Assembly (NCBI RefSeq): GCF_003254565.1
Contig: NZ_QJRI01000181.1
Span: 186,001 to 250,000 of the forward strand
From: Flavobacterium nitrogenifigens
Lineage (GTDB): Bacteria > Bacteroidota > Bacteroidia > Flavobacteriales > Flavobacteriaceae
Length of the DNA stretch: 64,000 nucleotides
Direction of reading: 5' to 3'
Shown piece after piece: positions 21,685-31,170 of this stretch. Below the pieces are notes generated by a model. That model was not told where the DNA came from. It worked only from the letters and a program-made list of their open reading frames with translations, and ran no database searches. The position numbers and the translations under genes were made by a program. The first letter of the stretch is position 1. The number at the start of each line of letters is the position of its first letter.

Positions 21685-24372
21685 CTACAAATTATATTTC
21701 ATTGAAAATATGATATAACGTGGCTGTACAGTATATTGAGAAACCCTTGTAGAGAATTGTGAAAAGCTGTCATCGTTAAGATATCTAGTATTCAGCAGAT
21801 TGGTTGCCGAGACTTTATACTCCCATTTACTGTTCTTTTTTTGATAAATTAAACTAGCGCTTAAAAAATCATATTCGTTATCAACCGTTTTATCTCCATT
21901 ATAATAATGGTAAAACTCATATTCCGAAACAAATGAGAAACTATCCAAGAAATAATAATCTAATCTAGCAAATGGCTTATCAGTGTAAAAAGTTGAGCCA
22001 CTGTATTTATTGACCAAAAGATTATAGCCAAATTCTATATTTGGAAGATTTTTATAATTTGTTGAAACTCGAACGGTATAACTCTGGCTGAAACTTTCGG
22101 TAGTCGACAATTGATTGTTTTGAATGTTATTAAATTTCGACCAATTAAAACTTGCATTTGCAGAAGCTTTATAATTCTTTAAAAACGAACGTCCATAATT
22201 TCCCATTCCAGTAAAAGTCTCATCGGCTAAATTGGAATTGTACGGAACAGAAGATTGGTTAATTCCATCAAAATTGGCTTTTGTTTTAATCGCATCAACT
22301 TTTCTTGTATAGGTTGCGTTGGCAAAAATGTTCTCAAAATTGAACATATTATACTTGAAATAACGAAGCGAATGCACTTGTGAAGTCGCATTTTCTAAGA
22401 AACGATTCCCACGAAACAAACTGCTATAATTAGACAAAACATAACTCGAAGCCAACTGATTGATATCTGTAAAATCATTTGTTAGCGAAAAATTATACGT
22501 CAATGTTTCTGATTTTTTAATTTGATATAAAGCAAAGAAATCTGGAAGCACTTTCGTGAAATTCTGAGAATAATCGGTTCCCAATTGTCCGTTTGTCATT
22601 TGATACGTATGAAAGCTTACTCCAGGCGTAAACGTAAATTTCCCTGTAAGGATTTTATAATGAAAACCTAAGAAAGCATCATTAAAACGATAATCTACGT
22701 CATTATTATTTTCAGCATTATTCAAATCATTTCTTGTTCCATTATCTAACATTTGGAAAATGTGAGAATTAAAGTTCTGATACGAATACGTGTTTCCTAA
22801 CGTAATATTGAAATTGCTTTTTGGTGTAACCATATAATAATAATCCAATTTCGCATCCAATTTATTGGTTTTTACAAATCGGTCTTGATTATAATCATTT
22901 CTGTTTTGTCCCGAAATATATCCTGATAAATCAAAAGGAAGTGTTTGCAGGTTAGCATTATAAAATGGATTTTCATCTTGATATAAATGCTGCATTTCAA
23001 AAGCAAATATATTTTTAGCACTTTGCGTATAATACAAACTCAAATTCTGATTAATCGAAGTAGGATCTTGTTTTTTGGTTGTAAAAATGTCTTCTGAAGT
23101 CGCAACATTTTGAACAATCTGCTCTCTAAATAAATCTGAATATTCTTCTTGTTTAGTAAGTTTGGTTAAGATATCGTAATCAAACTGAAATTTGTCGCTT
23201 GGCTTATAAGTTGAGCTTAATTTAAAAAGTCCCAAATTATTTTTCTGACTAGTATTTTCGTTACTTTTCTGCTGATCTCCAGAATCTAAAATTGTTGTTT
23301 GCGATTTGGTTTCCAATTCTGTTTTTGAAGTTGATAGAATTCCAAAACCACTAATATTCCAAGCTTTATTGACAGAATAAGCAAAGTTTGTCGCGCCAAA
23401 TTTGGTTTCAATTTCTTTTGCACGATTATTTCTAAGCAATGAAATTCCCAAATCATTGGAAGAAACATTAAAGCTACTCCCTCCTTTTTTCATCACGTTT
23501 TTGAATCCTCCTGTAAACTTGAAATAGTCTTGAGCCGTAAGAGGCAGTTCTCCAATATTATTAAAATTGGTAATCAAATTGATACTGTATTTTGGACTGT
23601 AATAAAATAGTTTTGGATTAATGAGATAACGACTGTCTAATTCCGCAACACCAATGCCTGCAGTAACATCTCCAAACCAAAAGTTCTTTTTTCCTTCTTT
23701 CAGTTTAATATTCATCGCTACATTTTCCTGATCATTTTCTAACCCCTTTAACTGGCTTACTTCATTATAATTTCGTAAAACCTGAACTTTATCAATAGCA
23801 TCGGCTGGAATATTTTTAACGCCTAATTTTGTGTCTCCGTCAAAGAAATCTTTTCCTTCAACCATCAATTTGCTCACTTTCTTTCCTTCCACTTCAATTT
23901 CTCCATCAGCATTTACCTCAACTCCCGGGAGTTTCTTTAAGACATCTTCAAGCTTTTTTTCGGTTCCAGATTTAAAAGAATCAGCATTGTAAACAATTGT
24001 ATCTCCTTTTATAGAAACGGGCATTTCACGAACAATTTCAACACCTTCCAATTCTATTCCAGCACCATCCAAAACAATGTTCTGAATCATGTTTTCAGAC
24101 TTTGTCGATACTGCCATTTCTTTAGATTTCATTCCTAAATAACTCACCTTGATCGTATAAGCTGTATTAGGTTTCAAAGTCAACTGAAACTTTCCTTTAT
24201 CATTCGTAATTCCATAAGAATCCATTGCTTTTGTGCCATTATTAATAGCCATAATATTGGCCATTTCTAACGGATTTTTCTGCTCGTCCTGAATCAGACC
24301 GTCAAAACGGATACTTTGTGAAAAAGAAATAGAGGTAAAAAGTAAGGCGAATACAAAAAGTATCTTATTCAT
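21685..24372 (-). CDS. Outer-membrane beta-barrel protein with CarboxypepD-like domain
   Basis: An 895-residue TonB-receptor-like barrel. Signal peptide NKILFVFALLFTSISFSQ, then a carboxypeptidase-regulatory-like beta-sandwich (about 25-105; ITNDKGKFQLTLKPNTAYTIKVSYLGM), a plug-like domain (LEDVLKKLPGVEVNADGEIEVEGKKV) and a long barrel ending FSMKYNL. The start is the ATG 24370-24372, since the preceding 17 codons would ruin the signal peptide. It is paired with a GLPGLI gene just upstream on the same strand, a common flavobacterial arrangement of unknown purpose. Substrate unknown. Confidence 0.85.
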   Translation of the reverse strand: MNKILFVFALLFTSISFSQSIRFDGLIQDEQKNPLEMANIMAINNGTKAMDSYGITNDKGKFQLTLKPNTAYTIKVSYLGMKSKEMAVSTKSENMIQNIVLDGAGIELEGVEIVREMPVSIKGDTIVYNADSFKSGTEKKLEDVLKKLPGVEVNADGEIEVEGKKVSKLMVEGKDFFDGDTKLGVKNIPADAIDKVQVLRNYNEVSQLKGLENDQENVAMNIKLKEGKKNFWFGDVTAGIGVAELDSRYLINPKLFYYSPKYSINLITNFNNIGELPLTAQDYFKFTGGFKNVMKKGGSSFNVSSNDLGISLLRNNRAKEIETKFGATNFAYSVNKAWNISGFGILSTSKTELETKSQTTILDSGDQQKSNENTSQKNNLGLFKLSSTYKPSDKFQFDYDILTKLTKQEEYSDLFREQIVQNVATSEDIFTTKKQDPTSINQNLSLYYTQSAKNIFAFEMQHLYQDENPFYNANLQTLPFDLSGYISGQNRNDYNQDRFVKTNKLDAKLDYYYMVTPKSNFNITLGNTYSYQNFNSHIFQMLDNGTRNDLNNAENNNDVDYRFNDAFLGFHYKILTGKFTFTPGVSFHTYQMTNGQLGTDYSQNFTKVLPDFFALYQIKKSETLTYNFSLTNDFTDINQLASSYVLSNYSSLFRGNRFLENATSQVHSLRYFKYNMFNFENIFANATYTRKVDAIKTKANFDGINQSSVPYNSNLADETFTGMGNYGRSFLKNYKASANASFNWSKFNNIQNNQLSTTESFSQSYTVRVSTNYKNLPNIEFGYNLLVNKYSGSTFYTDKPFARLDYYFLDSFSFVSEYEFYHYYNGDKTVDNEYDFLSASLIYQKKNSKWEYKVSATNLLNTRYLNDDSFSQFSTRVSQYTVQPRYIIFSMKYNL

Positions 24373-24462
24373 TATAAGAATATTAAGAGTTTGGACCCGA
24401 GCGATAGTGAACAGGCAAAGCAATTTGGAATTTGGAATTTAAAAATTGGAATTTTAAAGATA

Positions 24463-25353
24463 TTATCTACCCATTGGAGGAGGTGGCCCGCCTGCTCTGC
24501 CGCGATTCATCTCTCTAAATTCTTCCATTTTTTTAATTACCGTTTCGTCATATTCTTTCTGAGAAATTACTTTTCCTTTTTTAGAAGGCTTTATTTCCAC
24601 TTTATCCTTGGCATTTAAGACAATTTTTGAGCACAAAATTGTAGTTGTTCCATCATTGATTTCTAAGATTAATCCCGGAAGTCCCCAATAATTTTCTGGT
24701 CCTTGATTGATCGGAATTTCTGGTGTATACCAAGCTGTCACGACAATTTCTTTTGGAATTTCAAAATTATCGGCAAAATTGGTCTTTGTCTCGCCCGAAG
24801 TCTTTTTCACTTCGTCTTTTTTGTCCTCATTATTTTTAGGTCTAAAGTTTCTGAAATCAGTTTTGCTAGCCTGTTTTACTGCTGTTGCTTTGAAGCAATT
24901 GTAACCACCTATTTGTTTGGTTTCCTGTTCCAATTTCCAGTTTAATTTTGGTAGAGAATCTACAACAAGAAATTCCTTGCCCATAAATTCTTTATCGACC
25001 GTATACGTTTTTGTTTTTACATCTTTATAAAAAGTGCCTCCGCCTCCTGTTAAAGAACCAAACATCATGCGAAAACCTCCCTGCTGTTGGCCTGGCGCTT
25101 CTAGTTTTTCTTCTTCTTTGTAAATTGATGCTGCTTTATCAAAATTTAAAATGAATGTTTTTTCGAGCATTTTTTTCATGCGCTCTTCCATATTTTTCTG
25201 CATTTCCGGCGTAATGTCTCTATTCCCACGCATGCCTTCAAATTTTGGTGCCTGTGTTTTGGACTCGTAAACAGCCATTCCCTGAAAATCTTTTTGCGCT
25301 TGAATCTGTAAAGAAACAAGTAGTATAATCATATAAAAAAATATCTTTTTCAT
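24463..25353 (-). CDS. GLPGLI family protein
   Basis: A 296-residue exported protein whose conserved WGLPGLILEIND gives the family its name. Signal peptide KKIFFYMIILLVSLQIQAQ after the ATG at 25351-25353. Other family parts are YNCFKATAV near the middle and VVTAWYTPEIPINQGP just before the signature. The C-terminus is Gly/Pro-rich (RGRAGGPPPPMGR). GLPGLI proteins are restricted to Bacteroidetes and usually sit beside an outer-membrane barrel gene, as here. Function is unknown; a periplasmic partner of the barrel is the common guess. Confidence 0.92.
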   Translation of the reverse strand: MKKIFFYMIILLVSLQIQAQKDFQGMAVYESKTQAPKFEGMRGNRDITPEMQKNMEERMKKMLEKTFILNFDKAASIYKEEEKLEAPGQQQGGFRMMFGSLTGGGGTFYKDVKTKTYTVDKEFMGKEFLVVDSLPKLNWKLEQETKQIGGYNCFKATAVKQASKTDFRNFRPKNNEDKKDEVKKTSGETKTNFADNFEIPKEIVVTAWYTPEIPINQGPENYWGLPGLILEINDGTTTILCSKIVLNAKDKVEIKPSKKGKVISQKEYDETVIKKMEEFREMNRGRAGGPPPPMGR

Positions 25354-25565
25354 TTCATTTTCTTTAAGTGAGTAAATCCGACAAAACTTACATTCAAATG
25401 TATTATTAATTTTAAAACCCAAAAAACTAAATATATAAACGGCATTAAGGCATAGATAGAACCGCTTATTTTTTAGACTATTAGAATTTAAAAAGGTTTA
25501 AGACTCCAAATTGAAATTTTAAGAAGAGATTTTTGTAATTTGGTGCTCTTGTAAAATAATTTCTA

Positions 25566-26381
25566 ATGCGTAAAATGGTGCAAAAATTTTTATTCTCCGT
25601 ATTTCTTTTCTGCACTTTTCATGCGCTTTCAGCTCAAGATTTGAGTATAAATCCAACTTTAATTTCTCAATATAAAAATACTTCTGATACGTTTTTAGGA
25701 TATGATGCTTTTGGATATTCGTATCAGATCACGAATAATGTTTTTAGCAAGATTAAAGGAAAAGAAATCTTCGAATACAAGAATGTTTCTTTGGGAAAAA
25801 TCACAAAAGTTGATCTCCAGAATCCGCTAAAGATTGTTCTATTTTATGAAGATTTCAATAGTGTTGTTTTATTAGATAATCAATTAAATAAAATGACCGA
25901 AATTAACTTTTCTCAAAACGCTACTCCAATTGTGGTGAGCGCCATCGGAATGTCTACTCAAAATCAGTTATGGATTTACAACACTCTGAACCAGCAAATT
26001 GGTCTATTTGATTATTTAAAAAACGAATACAAAACGGTTTCAATTCCGCTGATTGAACCTATTCAGTATTATCAAACCGATTTTAATACTTTCTATTGGA
26101 TTGACAAGAAAAACAATTGGTACTCTTGCGACATTTTTGGGAAAATCACTTCGCTAGGAAAGATTACTGATTTTGACAGAATCACTATCGTTAATTCTTC
26201 TCAATATCTTTTCAGTAAAGATAATTTATTGTATTTTAAAGGAATGAATAAATTGAATCCCGGAGTAATTTCTGAAATTAAAGTTTTGGAAAAAACCTTT
26301 GACAATTTTTATTACAAAGACCAAATTTTATCTATTTTTACAGCTACAGATATATCAAATTATAAAATCGTAACACCGTAA
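25566..26381 (+). CDS. Conserved exported hypothetical protein
   Basis: A 271-residue protein with a signal peptide (QKFLFSVFLFCTFHALSAQ). The mature part is made of short beta-rich repeats with aromatic residues (LGYDAFGYSYQI, KIVLFYEDFNSVVLLDNQ, FYWIDKKNNWYSCDIFGKI), suggesting a beta-propeller-like fold. No catalytic motif. Its stop codon overlaps the ATG of the deoxynucleoside kinase by one base, so the two are translationally coupled, though a link between an exported propeller and nucleotide salvage is not obvious. Confidence 0.65.
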   Translation: MRKMVQKFLFSVFLFCTFHALSAQDLSINPTLISQYKNTSDTFLGYDAFGYSYQITNNVFSKIKGKEIFEYKNVSLGKITKVDLQNPLKIVLFYEDFNSVVLLDNQLNKMTEINFSQNATPIVVSAIGMSTQNQLWIYNTLNQQIGLFDYLKNEYKTVSIPLIEPIQYYQTDFNTFYWIDKKNNWYSCDIFGKITSLGKITDFDRITIVNSSQYLFSKDNLLYFKGMNKLNPGVISEIKVLEKTFDNFYYKDQILSIFTATDISNYKIVTP

Positions 26382-26995
26382 TGCACATAGCAATAGCAGG
26401 AAATATAGGCGCAGGAAAAACTACTTTGACCAAATTATTGGCGAAACATTTCAAATGGGAACCTCATTATGAAGATGTAGTTGATAATCCGTACTTAGAT
26501 GATTTCTATCATCAGATGGAGCGCTGGTCGTTTAATCTTCAGATTTATTTCCTTAACAGCCGTTTCCGTCAAGTGCAGCAAATTCGCGAAAGCGGAAAAA
26601 AAATTATTCAGGATAGAACGATTTATGAAGATGCCCATATTTTTGCTCCCAATTTATACGCAATGGGATTAATGACAAGCCGTGATTTTGAAAATTACAC
26701 GTCTTTGTTCGAATTAATGGAATCTTTGGTTAAAGCTCCAGATTTATTAATCTATCTTAGAAGTTCTATTCCAAATCTAGTGGGACAAATCCACAAACGC
26801 GGACGCGAATACGAAAACTCTATTTCTATAGATTATCTAAGCCGTTTGAACGAAAGATACGAAGCTTGGATTCAGACTTATAGTAAAGGAAAATTACTAA
26901 TCATTGACGTTGACAACATTAATTTTGTTGACAATCCTGAGGATTTAGGAGATATCATTAATAAAATTGATGCTGAACTAAACGGATTGTTTTAA
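26381..26995 (+). CDS. Deoxynucleoside kinase
   Basis: A 204-residue dNK/dGK-dCK-type kinase that phosphorylates deoxynucleosides for salvage. P-loop GNIGAGKTT at residues 7-15; the DRTIYEDAHIFA stretch carries the conserved catalytic-type acidic and Arg residues, and RGREYE is the lid-region Arg motif. Exact nucleoside preference cannot be read. It follows the exported hypothetical gene with one-base overlap and is closed by a terminator, after which the HigBA module begins. Confidence 0.9.
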   Translation: MHIAIAGNIGAGKTTLTKLLAKHFKWEPHYEDVVDNPYLDDFYHQMERWSFNLQIYFLNSRFRQVQQIRESGKKIIQDRTIYEDAHIFAPNLYAMGLMTSRDFENYTSLFELMESLVKAPDLLIYLRSSIPNLVGQIHKRGREYENSISIDYLSRLNERYEAWIQTYSKGKLLIIDVDNINFVDNPEDLGDIINKIDAELNGLF

Positions 26996-27025
26996 AACAC
27001 AAATTACACAGATTTACACTAAATA

Positions 27026-27060
27026 AAAAAGCCTCTAAAATTATTTTAGAGGCTTTTTGT
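27026..27060 (+). terminator. Terminator after deoxynucleoside kinase
   Basis: Stem AGCCTCTAAAAT/ATTTTAGAGGCT followed by TTTTTG. Nearly the same sequence recurs at 27813-27846 beyond higA. Confidence 0.88.
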
Positions 27061-27097
27061 TTAAATATTTTCTTACATTTGTTTTGCTTTAAATTCA

Positions 27098-27129
27098 TTT
27101 CCCTATTTGGGAAAAAATAAATATATTTG
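27098..27129 (+). promoter_or_regulatory. higBA promoter with inverted-repeat operator
   Basis: An exact TATATTTG -7 box at 27122-27129, 12 bases before the higB ATG. Perfect inverted repeat TTTCCC-TATTT-GGGAAA at 27098-27114 lies in the spacer, where HigA-type antitoxins usually bind to autorepress (family knowledge; site is inferred). Confidence 0.6.
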
Positions 27130-27141
27130 CAAAACTAAATT

Positions 27142-27438
27142 ATGAGAATAATAGCAAAGAGAACCTTGCAAAATTTTTGGGAGCGATTTCCAAATTCAAA
27201 ACAGCAATTATTATCCTGGTATCAAGTTTTTGATAAAAATAACTTTTCTAATTCCAATGCTGTGAAATCTTTTTTTGGTACAGCAGATTTTGTTGGAAAT
27301 AATAAAGTAATCTTCAATATCTGCGGAAATCATTATCGTTTGATTGTAAAAATCAATTATGAAACCCAAATTGTATACATTCTTTTTATAGGAACACATA
27401 ATGAGTATGATGATTTAAATGACATTAAAAATTTGTAA
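27142..27438 (+). CDS. higB: HigB-type toxin, mRNA interferase
   Basis: A 98-residue HigB-family toxin of the RelE fold, which cleaves mRNA on the ribosome. The family pattern is visible as WYQVFDKNNFSN, NKVIFNICGNHYRLIVKI and IVYILFIGTHNEYDD. Toxin-first order and the six-base gap to the antitoxin are typical of hig loci. It has its own promoter with an operator-like palindrome and is flanked by near-identical terminators, as if inserted between kinase and pyrophosphatase genes. Confidence 0.9.
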   Translation: MRIIAKRTLQNFWERFPNSKQQLLSWYQVFDKNNFSNSNAVKSFFGTADFVGNNKVIFNICGNHYRLIVKINYETQIVYILFIGTHNEYDDLNDIKNL

Positions 27439-27444
27439 AATAAT

Positions 27445-27813
27445 ATGAATATAAAGCCAATAAAAACAGAACATGACTATAGTTTAGCATTGGAAAGAGT
27501 TAATTTTCTTTTCGACGCCAAACCAGATACTGCTGAAGGAGATGAGCTAGATATTCTGGTAACACTTATCGAAAAATACGAACAAATCCATTATCCAATT
27601 CCTGAACCTGATCCTATTGAAGCCATTAAATTTATGATGGAACAAAACGGATTAAGTGATGCTGATTTAGGAATTATTTTAAACAGCAGATCGAGAGTGT
27701 CGGAATTATTTAATCGTAAAAGAGCCTTAACAATAAAGCAAATAAGAGTTTTAACTGAAACCCTTCATATTCCCGCCTCTACATTAATTAAAGAATATGC
27801 TTTAAATCAATAA
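27445..27813 (+). CDS. higA: HigA-type antitoxin with HTH domain
   Basis: A 122-residue antitoxin. The N-terminal half has the HigA pattern YSLALERVNFLFDAKP and GDELDILVTLIEKYE; HYPIPEPDPIEAIKFMMEQNG leads into an XRE-type helix-turn-helix (LSDADLGIILNSRSRVSELF). It should neutralise HigB and repress the operon. The stop is at the edge of the downstream terminator. Confidence 0.9.
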   Translation: MNIKPIKTEHDYSLALERVNFLFDAKPDTAEGDELDILVTLIEKYEQIHYPIPEPDPIEAIKFMMEQNGLSDADLGIILNSRSRVSELFNRKRALTIKQIRVLTETLHIPASTLIKEYALNQ

Positions 27814-27846
27814 AAAAAGCCTCTAAATACTTTTAGAGGCTTTTAA
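27813..27846. terminator. Terminator between higA and the pyrophosphatase gene
   Basis: Stem AGCCTCTAAA/TTTAGAGGCT with A-run left and T-run right; bidirectional between convergent genes. Near-copy of the hairpin at 27026-27060. Confidence 0.85.
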
Positions 27847-27871
27847 TGTTTTAAGAAATTTTGTAAAATTA

Positions 27872-30415
27872 TTATTTCACAGCTTCTACTTTCGCTAAAA
27901 CTTCTTCTTCAGTTCCTTCAAAAACTTCGGTTGTTGTTTTTCCGTCTACTGTTTTAGTAACCGTTCCCGTAGTTTTTCCGTTAATATTTTTAACCTCAAC
28001 ACGAACCGATTGTTTCTCATATTTACTGGTATCAAAACAATCTGTTTTTTGATATTTTCCAGTTTTATCAAAATGAGCCAGACATTTAGCTGTTTCTTCT
28101 TCAGAACAACCTTTTTCTTTACACATTTTAATGCATTCTTCTTTTGTCATTCCAGACATATCACCGCATTTCGACATTCCTGCATGCATTTCTGTTTTAG
28201 CACAGCAAGAAGCTTTTCCTGCAATGTTTGACTCAGAATGTCCTTCTCCTAAAATTGGAGCAACAACCAATCCAATCAAACAAGTTAATTTAATCAAGAT
28301 ATTCATTGATGGCCCAGAAGTATCTTTAAACGGATCTCCAACTGTATCTCCAGTTACGGCTGCTTTATGTGCATCAGAACCTTTATAAGTCATTTCTCCA
28401 TTGATCATAACTCCTGCTTCAAAAGATTTCTTAGCGTTATCCCAAGCTCCTCCAGCATTATTTTGAAAAACTGCCCAAAGTACACCAGACACCGTAACTC
28501 CAGCCATATATCCTCCTAACATTTCAGCAATTAACTGATTGTTATCTGCATAAACCAATTTGCCAATAATAACAATTAAAATTGGAAAACCGATAGTTAA
28601 AACTCCTGGAAGCATCATTTCGCGTAAAGCGGCTTTTGTAGAAATTTCAACACATTTTCCATATTCTGGTTTTCCTGTTCCTTCCATAATTCCAGCAATT
28701 TCTTTGAACTGGCGACGAACTTCATACACCATATCCATTGCTGCTTTTCCAACAGAATTCATCGCTAAAGCTGAGAAAACCACCGGAATCATTCCACCAA
28801 CAAATAACATCGCTAAAACTGGTGCTTTAAAGATATTAATTCCGTCAATTCCTGTGAAGGTAACATAAGCTGCAAACAAGGCCAATGAAGTTAAAGCCGC
28901 AGAAGCAATTGCAAATCCTTTTCCGGTTGCTGCCGTTGTATTTCCTACTGAATCTAGAATATCAGTTCTAGTACGAACCTCTTTTGGCAATTCACTCATT
29001 TCGGCGATTCCTCCAGCGTTATCCGAAATTGGTCCGAAAGCATCGATTGCCAATTGCATTGCTGTTGTAGCCATCATTGCAGAAGCTGCTAAAGCCACCC
29101 CATAAAATCCTGCTAAAGCATACGAAATCCAAATTGCCACCGCAAACAATAATACGGTTGGAAAAGTAGAAATCATACCTGTTGCTAAACCAGCAATCAC
29201 GTTTGTTCCTGCTCCTGTAGAAGATTTTTGAACAATTGCCAAAACTGGTTTTGTTCCTAATCCTGTATAATATTCTGTCACTGATGAAATAGCTCCACCA
29301 ACTACTAATCCGACTAAAGTAGCGTAGAAAACACGCATTGATGAAATCGCTTTAGAACCTTCTCCAAAGAAAGTCATTTGCATTGTTTCAGGAAGCATGT
29401 GCTGTACTAAGAAGAAACAAGCAACGGCTGTTAAAACAATAGAAACCCAGTTTCCTATATTTAATGCTTTCTGTACTTGCGCTTCTTTAGCATTGTCATC
29501 TGATATTTTTACTAATGTTGTTCCGATAATTGAAAACAAAATTCCGAAACCGGCAATTGCCATTGGAAGTAAAATTGGACCAATTCCGCCAAAAGCGTCA
29601 TTAATGCTTCCGCCCATATCTTTTATCACATAGTTTCCAAGAACCATTGCAGCTAGGACAGTTGCTACATAAGAGCCAAATAAATCGGCACCCATACCTG
29701 CAACGTCTCCCACGTTGTCTCCTACGTTATCTGCAATTGTAGCAGGATTACGTGGATCATCTTCTGGAATTCCTGCTTCAACTTTACCTACTAAATCGGC
29801 TCCAACGTCGGCTGCTTTTGTGTAGATTCCACCACCCACTCTAGCAAACAAAGCGATTGATTCTGCACCAAGCGAAAATCCCGCTAATGTCTCCAAAACA
29901 ACTGTCATTGTATCGGTATCTTTCCAAACTCCACCAGAGAATAAATGAAAGAAAATTATAAAAAATGATGTTAAACCTAAAACGGCTAAACCAGCAACGC
30001 CTAATCCCATTACGGTTCCGCCTCCAAAAGAAACTTTTAATGCCTGCGGAAGACTTGTACGAGCCGCCTGAGTAGTTCTAACGTTTGTTTTTGTTGCGAT
30101 TTTCATTCCCATATTTCCTGCTAAAGCAGAAAAAAATGCACCAAAAATAAATGCAATTACGATTAATAAATGTGTTTTTACTCCCGGAATAAAAGTAATT
30201 CCTGCCAAAGCTAAACTGGCAATAATTACAAAGATGGTTAATAGTTTGTATTCAGCTTTTAGAAAGGCTAAGGCTCCTTCGTAGATGTAATCTGAAATCT
30301 CTTTCATCTTACCGTCTCCAGCATCTTGTTTTAAAACCCAAGTCCTTTTTATTCCCATGAAAAGTAATCCTAAAACTGCCATAATAATCGGCAGGTAAAT
30401 CATAAATGCATTCAT
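27872..30415 (-). CDS. hppA: Membrane-bound ion-pumping pyrophosphatase with Cys-rich tail
   Basis: An 847-residue integral membrane pyrophosphatase that couples PPi hydrolysis to H+ or Na+ export. The substrate motifs are present: DVGADLVGKVEAGIPEDDPRNPA, DNVGDNVGDVAGMGADLF, and GDTVGDPFKDTSGPS near the last helix. GNTTAATGKG indicates the K+-dependent subfamily. The core ends near residue 722; the last 125 residues are an extra domain with eight Cys (two adjacent as SCCAK) and then a Thr/Val-rich segment. By family topology this tail would be outside the cytoplasm. Pumped ion not determined. Confidence 0.93.
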   Translation of the reverse strand: MNAFMIYLPIIMAVLGLLFMGIKRTWVLKQDAGDGKMKEISDYIYEGALAFLKAEYKLLTIFVIIASLALAGITFIPGVKTHLLIVIAFIFGAFFSALAGNMGMKIATKTNVRTTQAARTSLPQALKVSFGGGTVMGLGVAGLAVLGLTSFFIIFFHLFSGGVWKDTDTMTVVLETLAGFSLGAESIALFARVGGGIYTKAADVGADLVGKVEAGIPEDDPRNPATIADNVGDNVGDVAGMGADLFGSYVATVLAAMVLGNYVIKDMGGSINDAFGGIGPILLPMAIAGFGILFSIIGTTLVKISDDNAKEAQVQKALNIGNWVSIVLTAVACFFLVQHMLPETMQMTFFGEGSKAISSMRVFYATLVGLVVGGAISSVTEYYTGLGTKPVLAIVQKSSTGAGTNVIAGLATGMISTFPTVLLFAVAIWISYALAGFYGVALAASAMMATTAMQLAIDAFGPISDNAGGIAEMSELPKEVRTRTDILDSVGNTTAATGKGFAIASAALTSLALFAAYVTFTGIDGINIFKAPVLAMLFVGGMIPVVFSALAMNSVGKAAMDMVYEVRRQFKEIAGIMEGTGKPEYGKCVEISTKAALREMMLPGVLTIGFPILIVIIGKLVYADNNQLIAEMLGGYMAGVTVSGVLWAVFQNNAGGAWDNAKKSFEAGVMINGEMTYKGSDAHKAAVTGDTVGDPFKDTSGPSMNILIKLTCLIGLVVAPILGEGHSESNIAGKASCCAKTEMHAGMSKCGDMSGMTKEECIKMCKEKGCSEEETAKCLAHFDKTGKYQKTDCFDTSKYEKQSVRVEVKNINGKTTGTVTKTVDGKTTTEVFEGTEEEVLAKVEAVK

Positions 30416-30471
30416 AATATTTTAATGGTTTTGGTTAATAGTCAACAATCTAACTAAAACGAATTTAAACA

Positions 30472-30510
30472 AAAAAGCAATACTCCTGACGGCAGTATTG
30501 CTTTTTTTAT
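30472..30510 (-). terminator. Terminator of ppa
   Basis: Stem AGCAATACT/AGTATTGCT with flanking A- and T-runs, about 20 bases past the ppa stop. Confidence 0.8.
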
Positions 30511-30528
30511 ATTAGAATACGGTTAAAA

Positions 30529-31059
30529 TTATTTAATGCTAAATAATCCTGCTGGTTTATTCTCAATGTCATCAAAACGCTTTGTACACTCAGCGATAAT
30601 ATCGTAAGCTTCTTTCACATCTCCCCATCCTTCTACATCTACTTTTTTGTTCTCAAGGTCTTTGTAAACTTGGAAAAAGTGCTCGATTTCTTTTAATAAG
30701 TGAGCATTAATATCAGAAAGATCGTTTAATGAATTCCAGATTGGATCTGAAACTGGTACACAAATAATTTTCTCGTCTGGTCCTTTATCATCTGCCATGT
30801 GGAATACACCAATAGGCTTAACTTCCATCACACATCCAGGAAAAGTTGGTTCGTTTACCAAAACTAATACGTCAAGAGGGTCACCATCTAAAGCTAAAGT
30901 TTCTGGAATAAATCCGTAATCAGCTGGGTACATCATTGAAGAGAATAACATTCTGTCGAAACGCATTCTTTTAATTTCAAAATCGTACTCGTATTTATTT
31001 CTGCTTCCTCTTGGTATTTCGATTAATACATCGAAAGTCGTTAATTTGTCTGCGGTCAT
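30529..31059 (-). CDS. ppa: Inorganic pyrophosphatase, soluble
   Basis: A 176-residue family I pyrophosphatase. Visible: EIPRGSRNKYEYD at the N-terminus, YPADYGFIPETLALDGDPLDVLVL holding the metal-binding DxxxDPxD-type aspartates, and KKVDVEGWGDVKEAYD near the end. It hydrolyses cytoplasmic PPi. Just upstream of hppA on the same strand, so the cell's two pyrophosphatases are neighbours, although a terminator separates them. Confidence 0.95.
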   Translation of the reverse strand: MTADKLTTFDVLIEIPRGSRNKYEYDFEIKRMRFDRMLFSSMMYPADYGFIPETLALDGDPLDVLVLVNEPTFPGCVMEVKPIGVFHMADDKGPDEKIICVPVSDPIWNSLNDLSDINAHLLKEIEHFFQVYKDLENKKVDVEGWGDVKEAYDIIAECTKRFDDIENKPAGLFSIK

Positions 31060-31170
31060 TTTCGTTTTTTATTGTTTCTATAATTTCGGTTGCAAAAATA
31101 ACTAAAGAATCTAGTTTTACAATAAAAAACAAGGTTAAATTATCTTCATTAGGGTTTAAAAAACAAGCAT

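Noticed and set aside
28010-28868. Several plus-strand reading frames inside hppA
   Set aside because: Overlap the intact pyrophosphatase and follow its codon pattern in reverse; no independent start signals.
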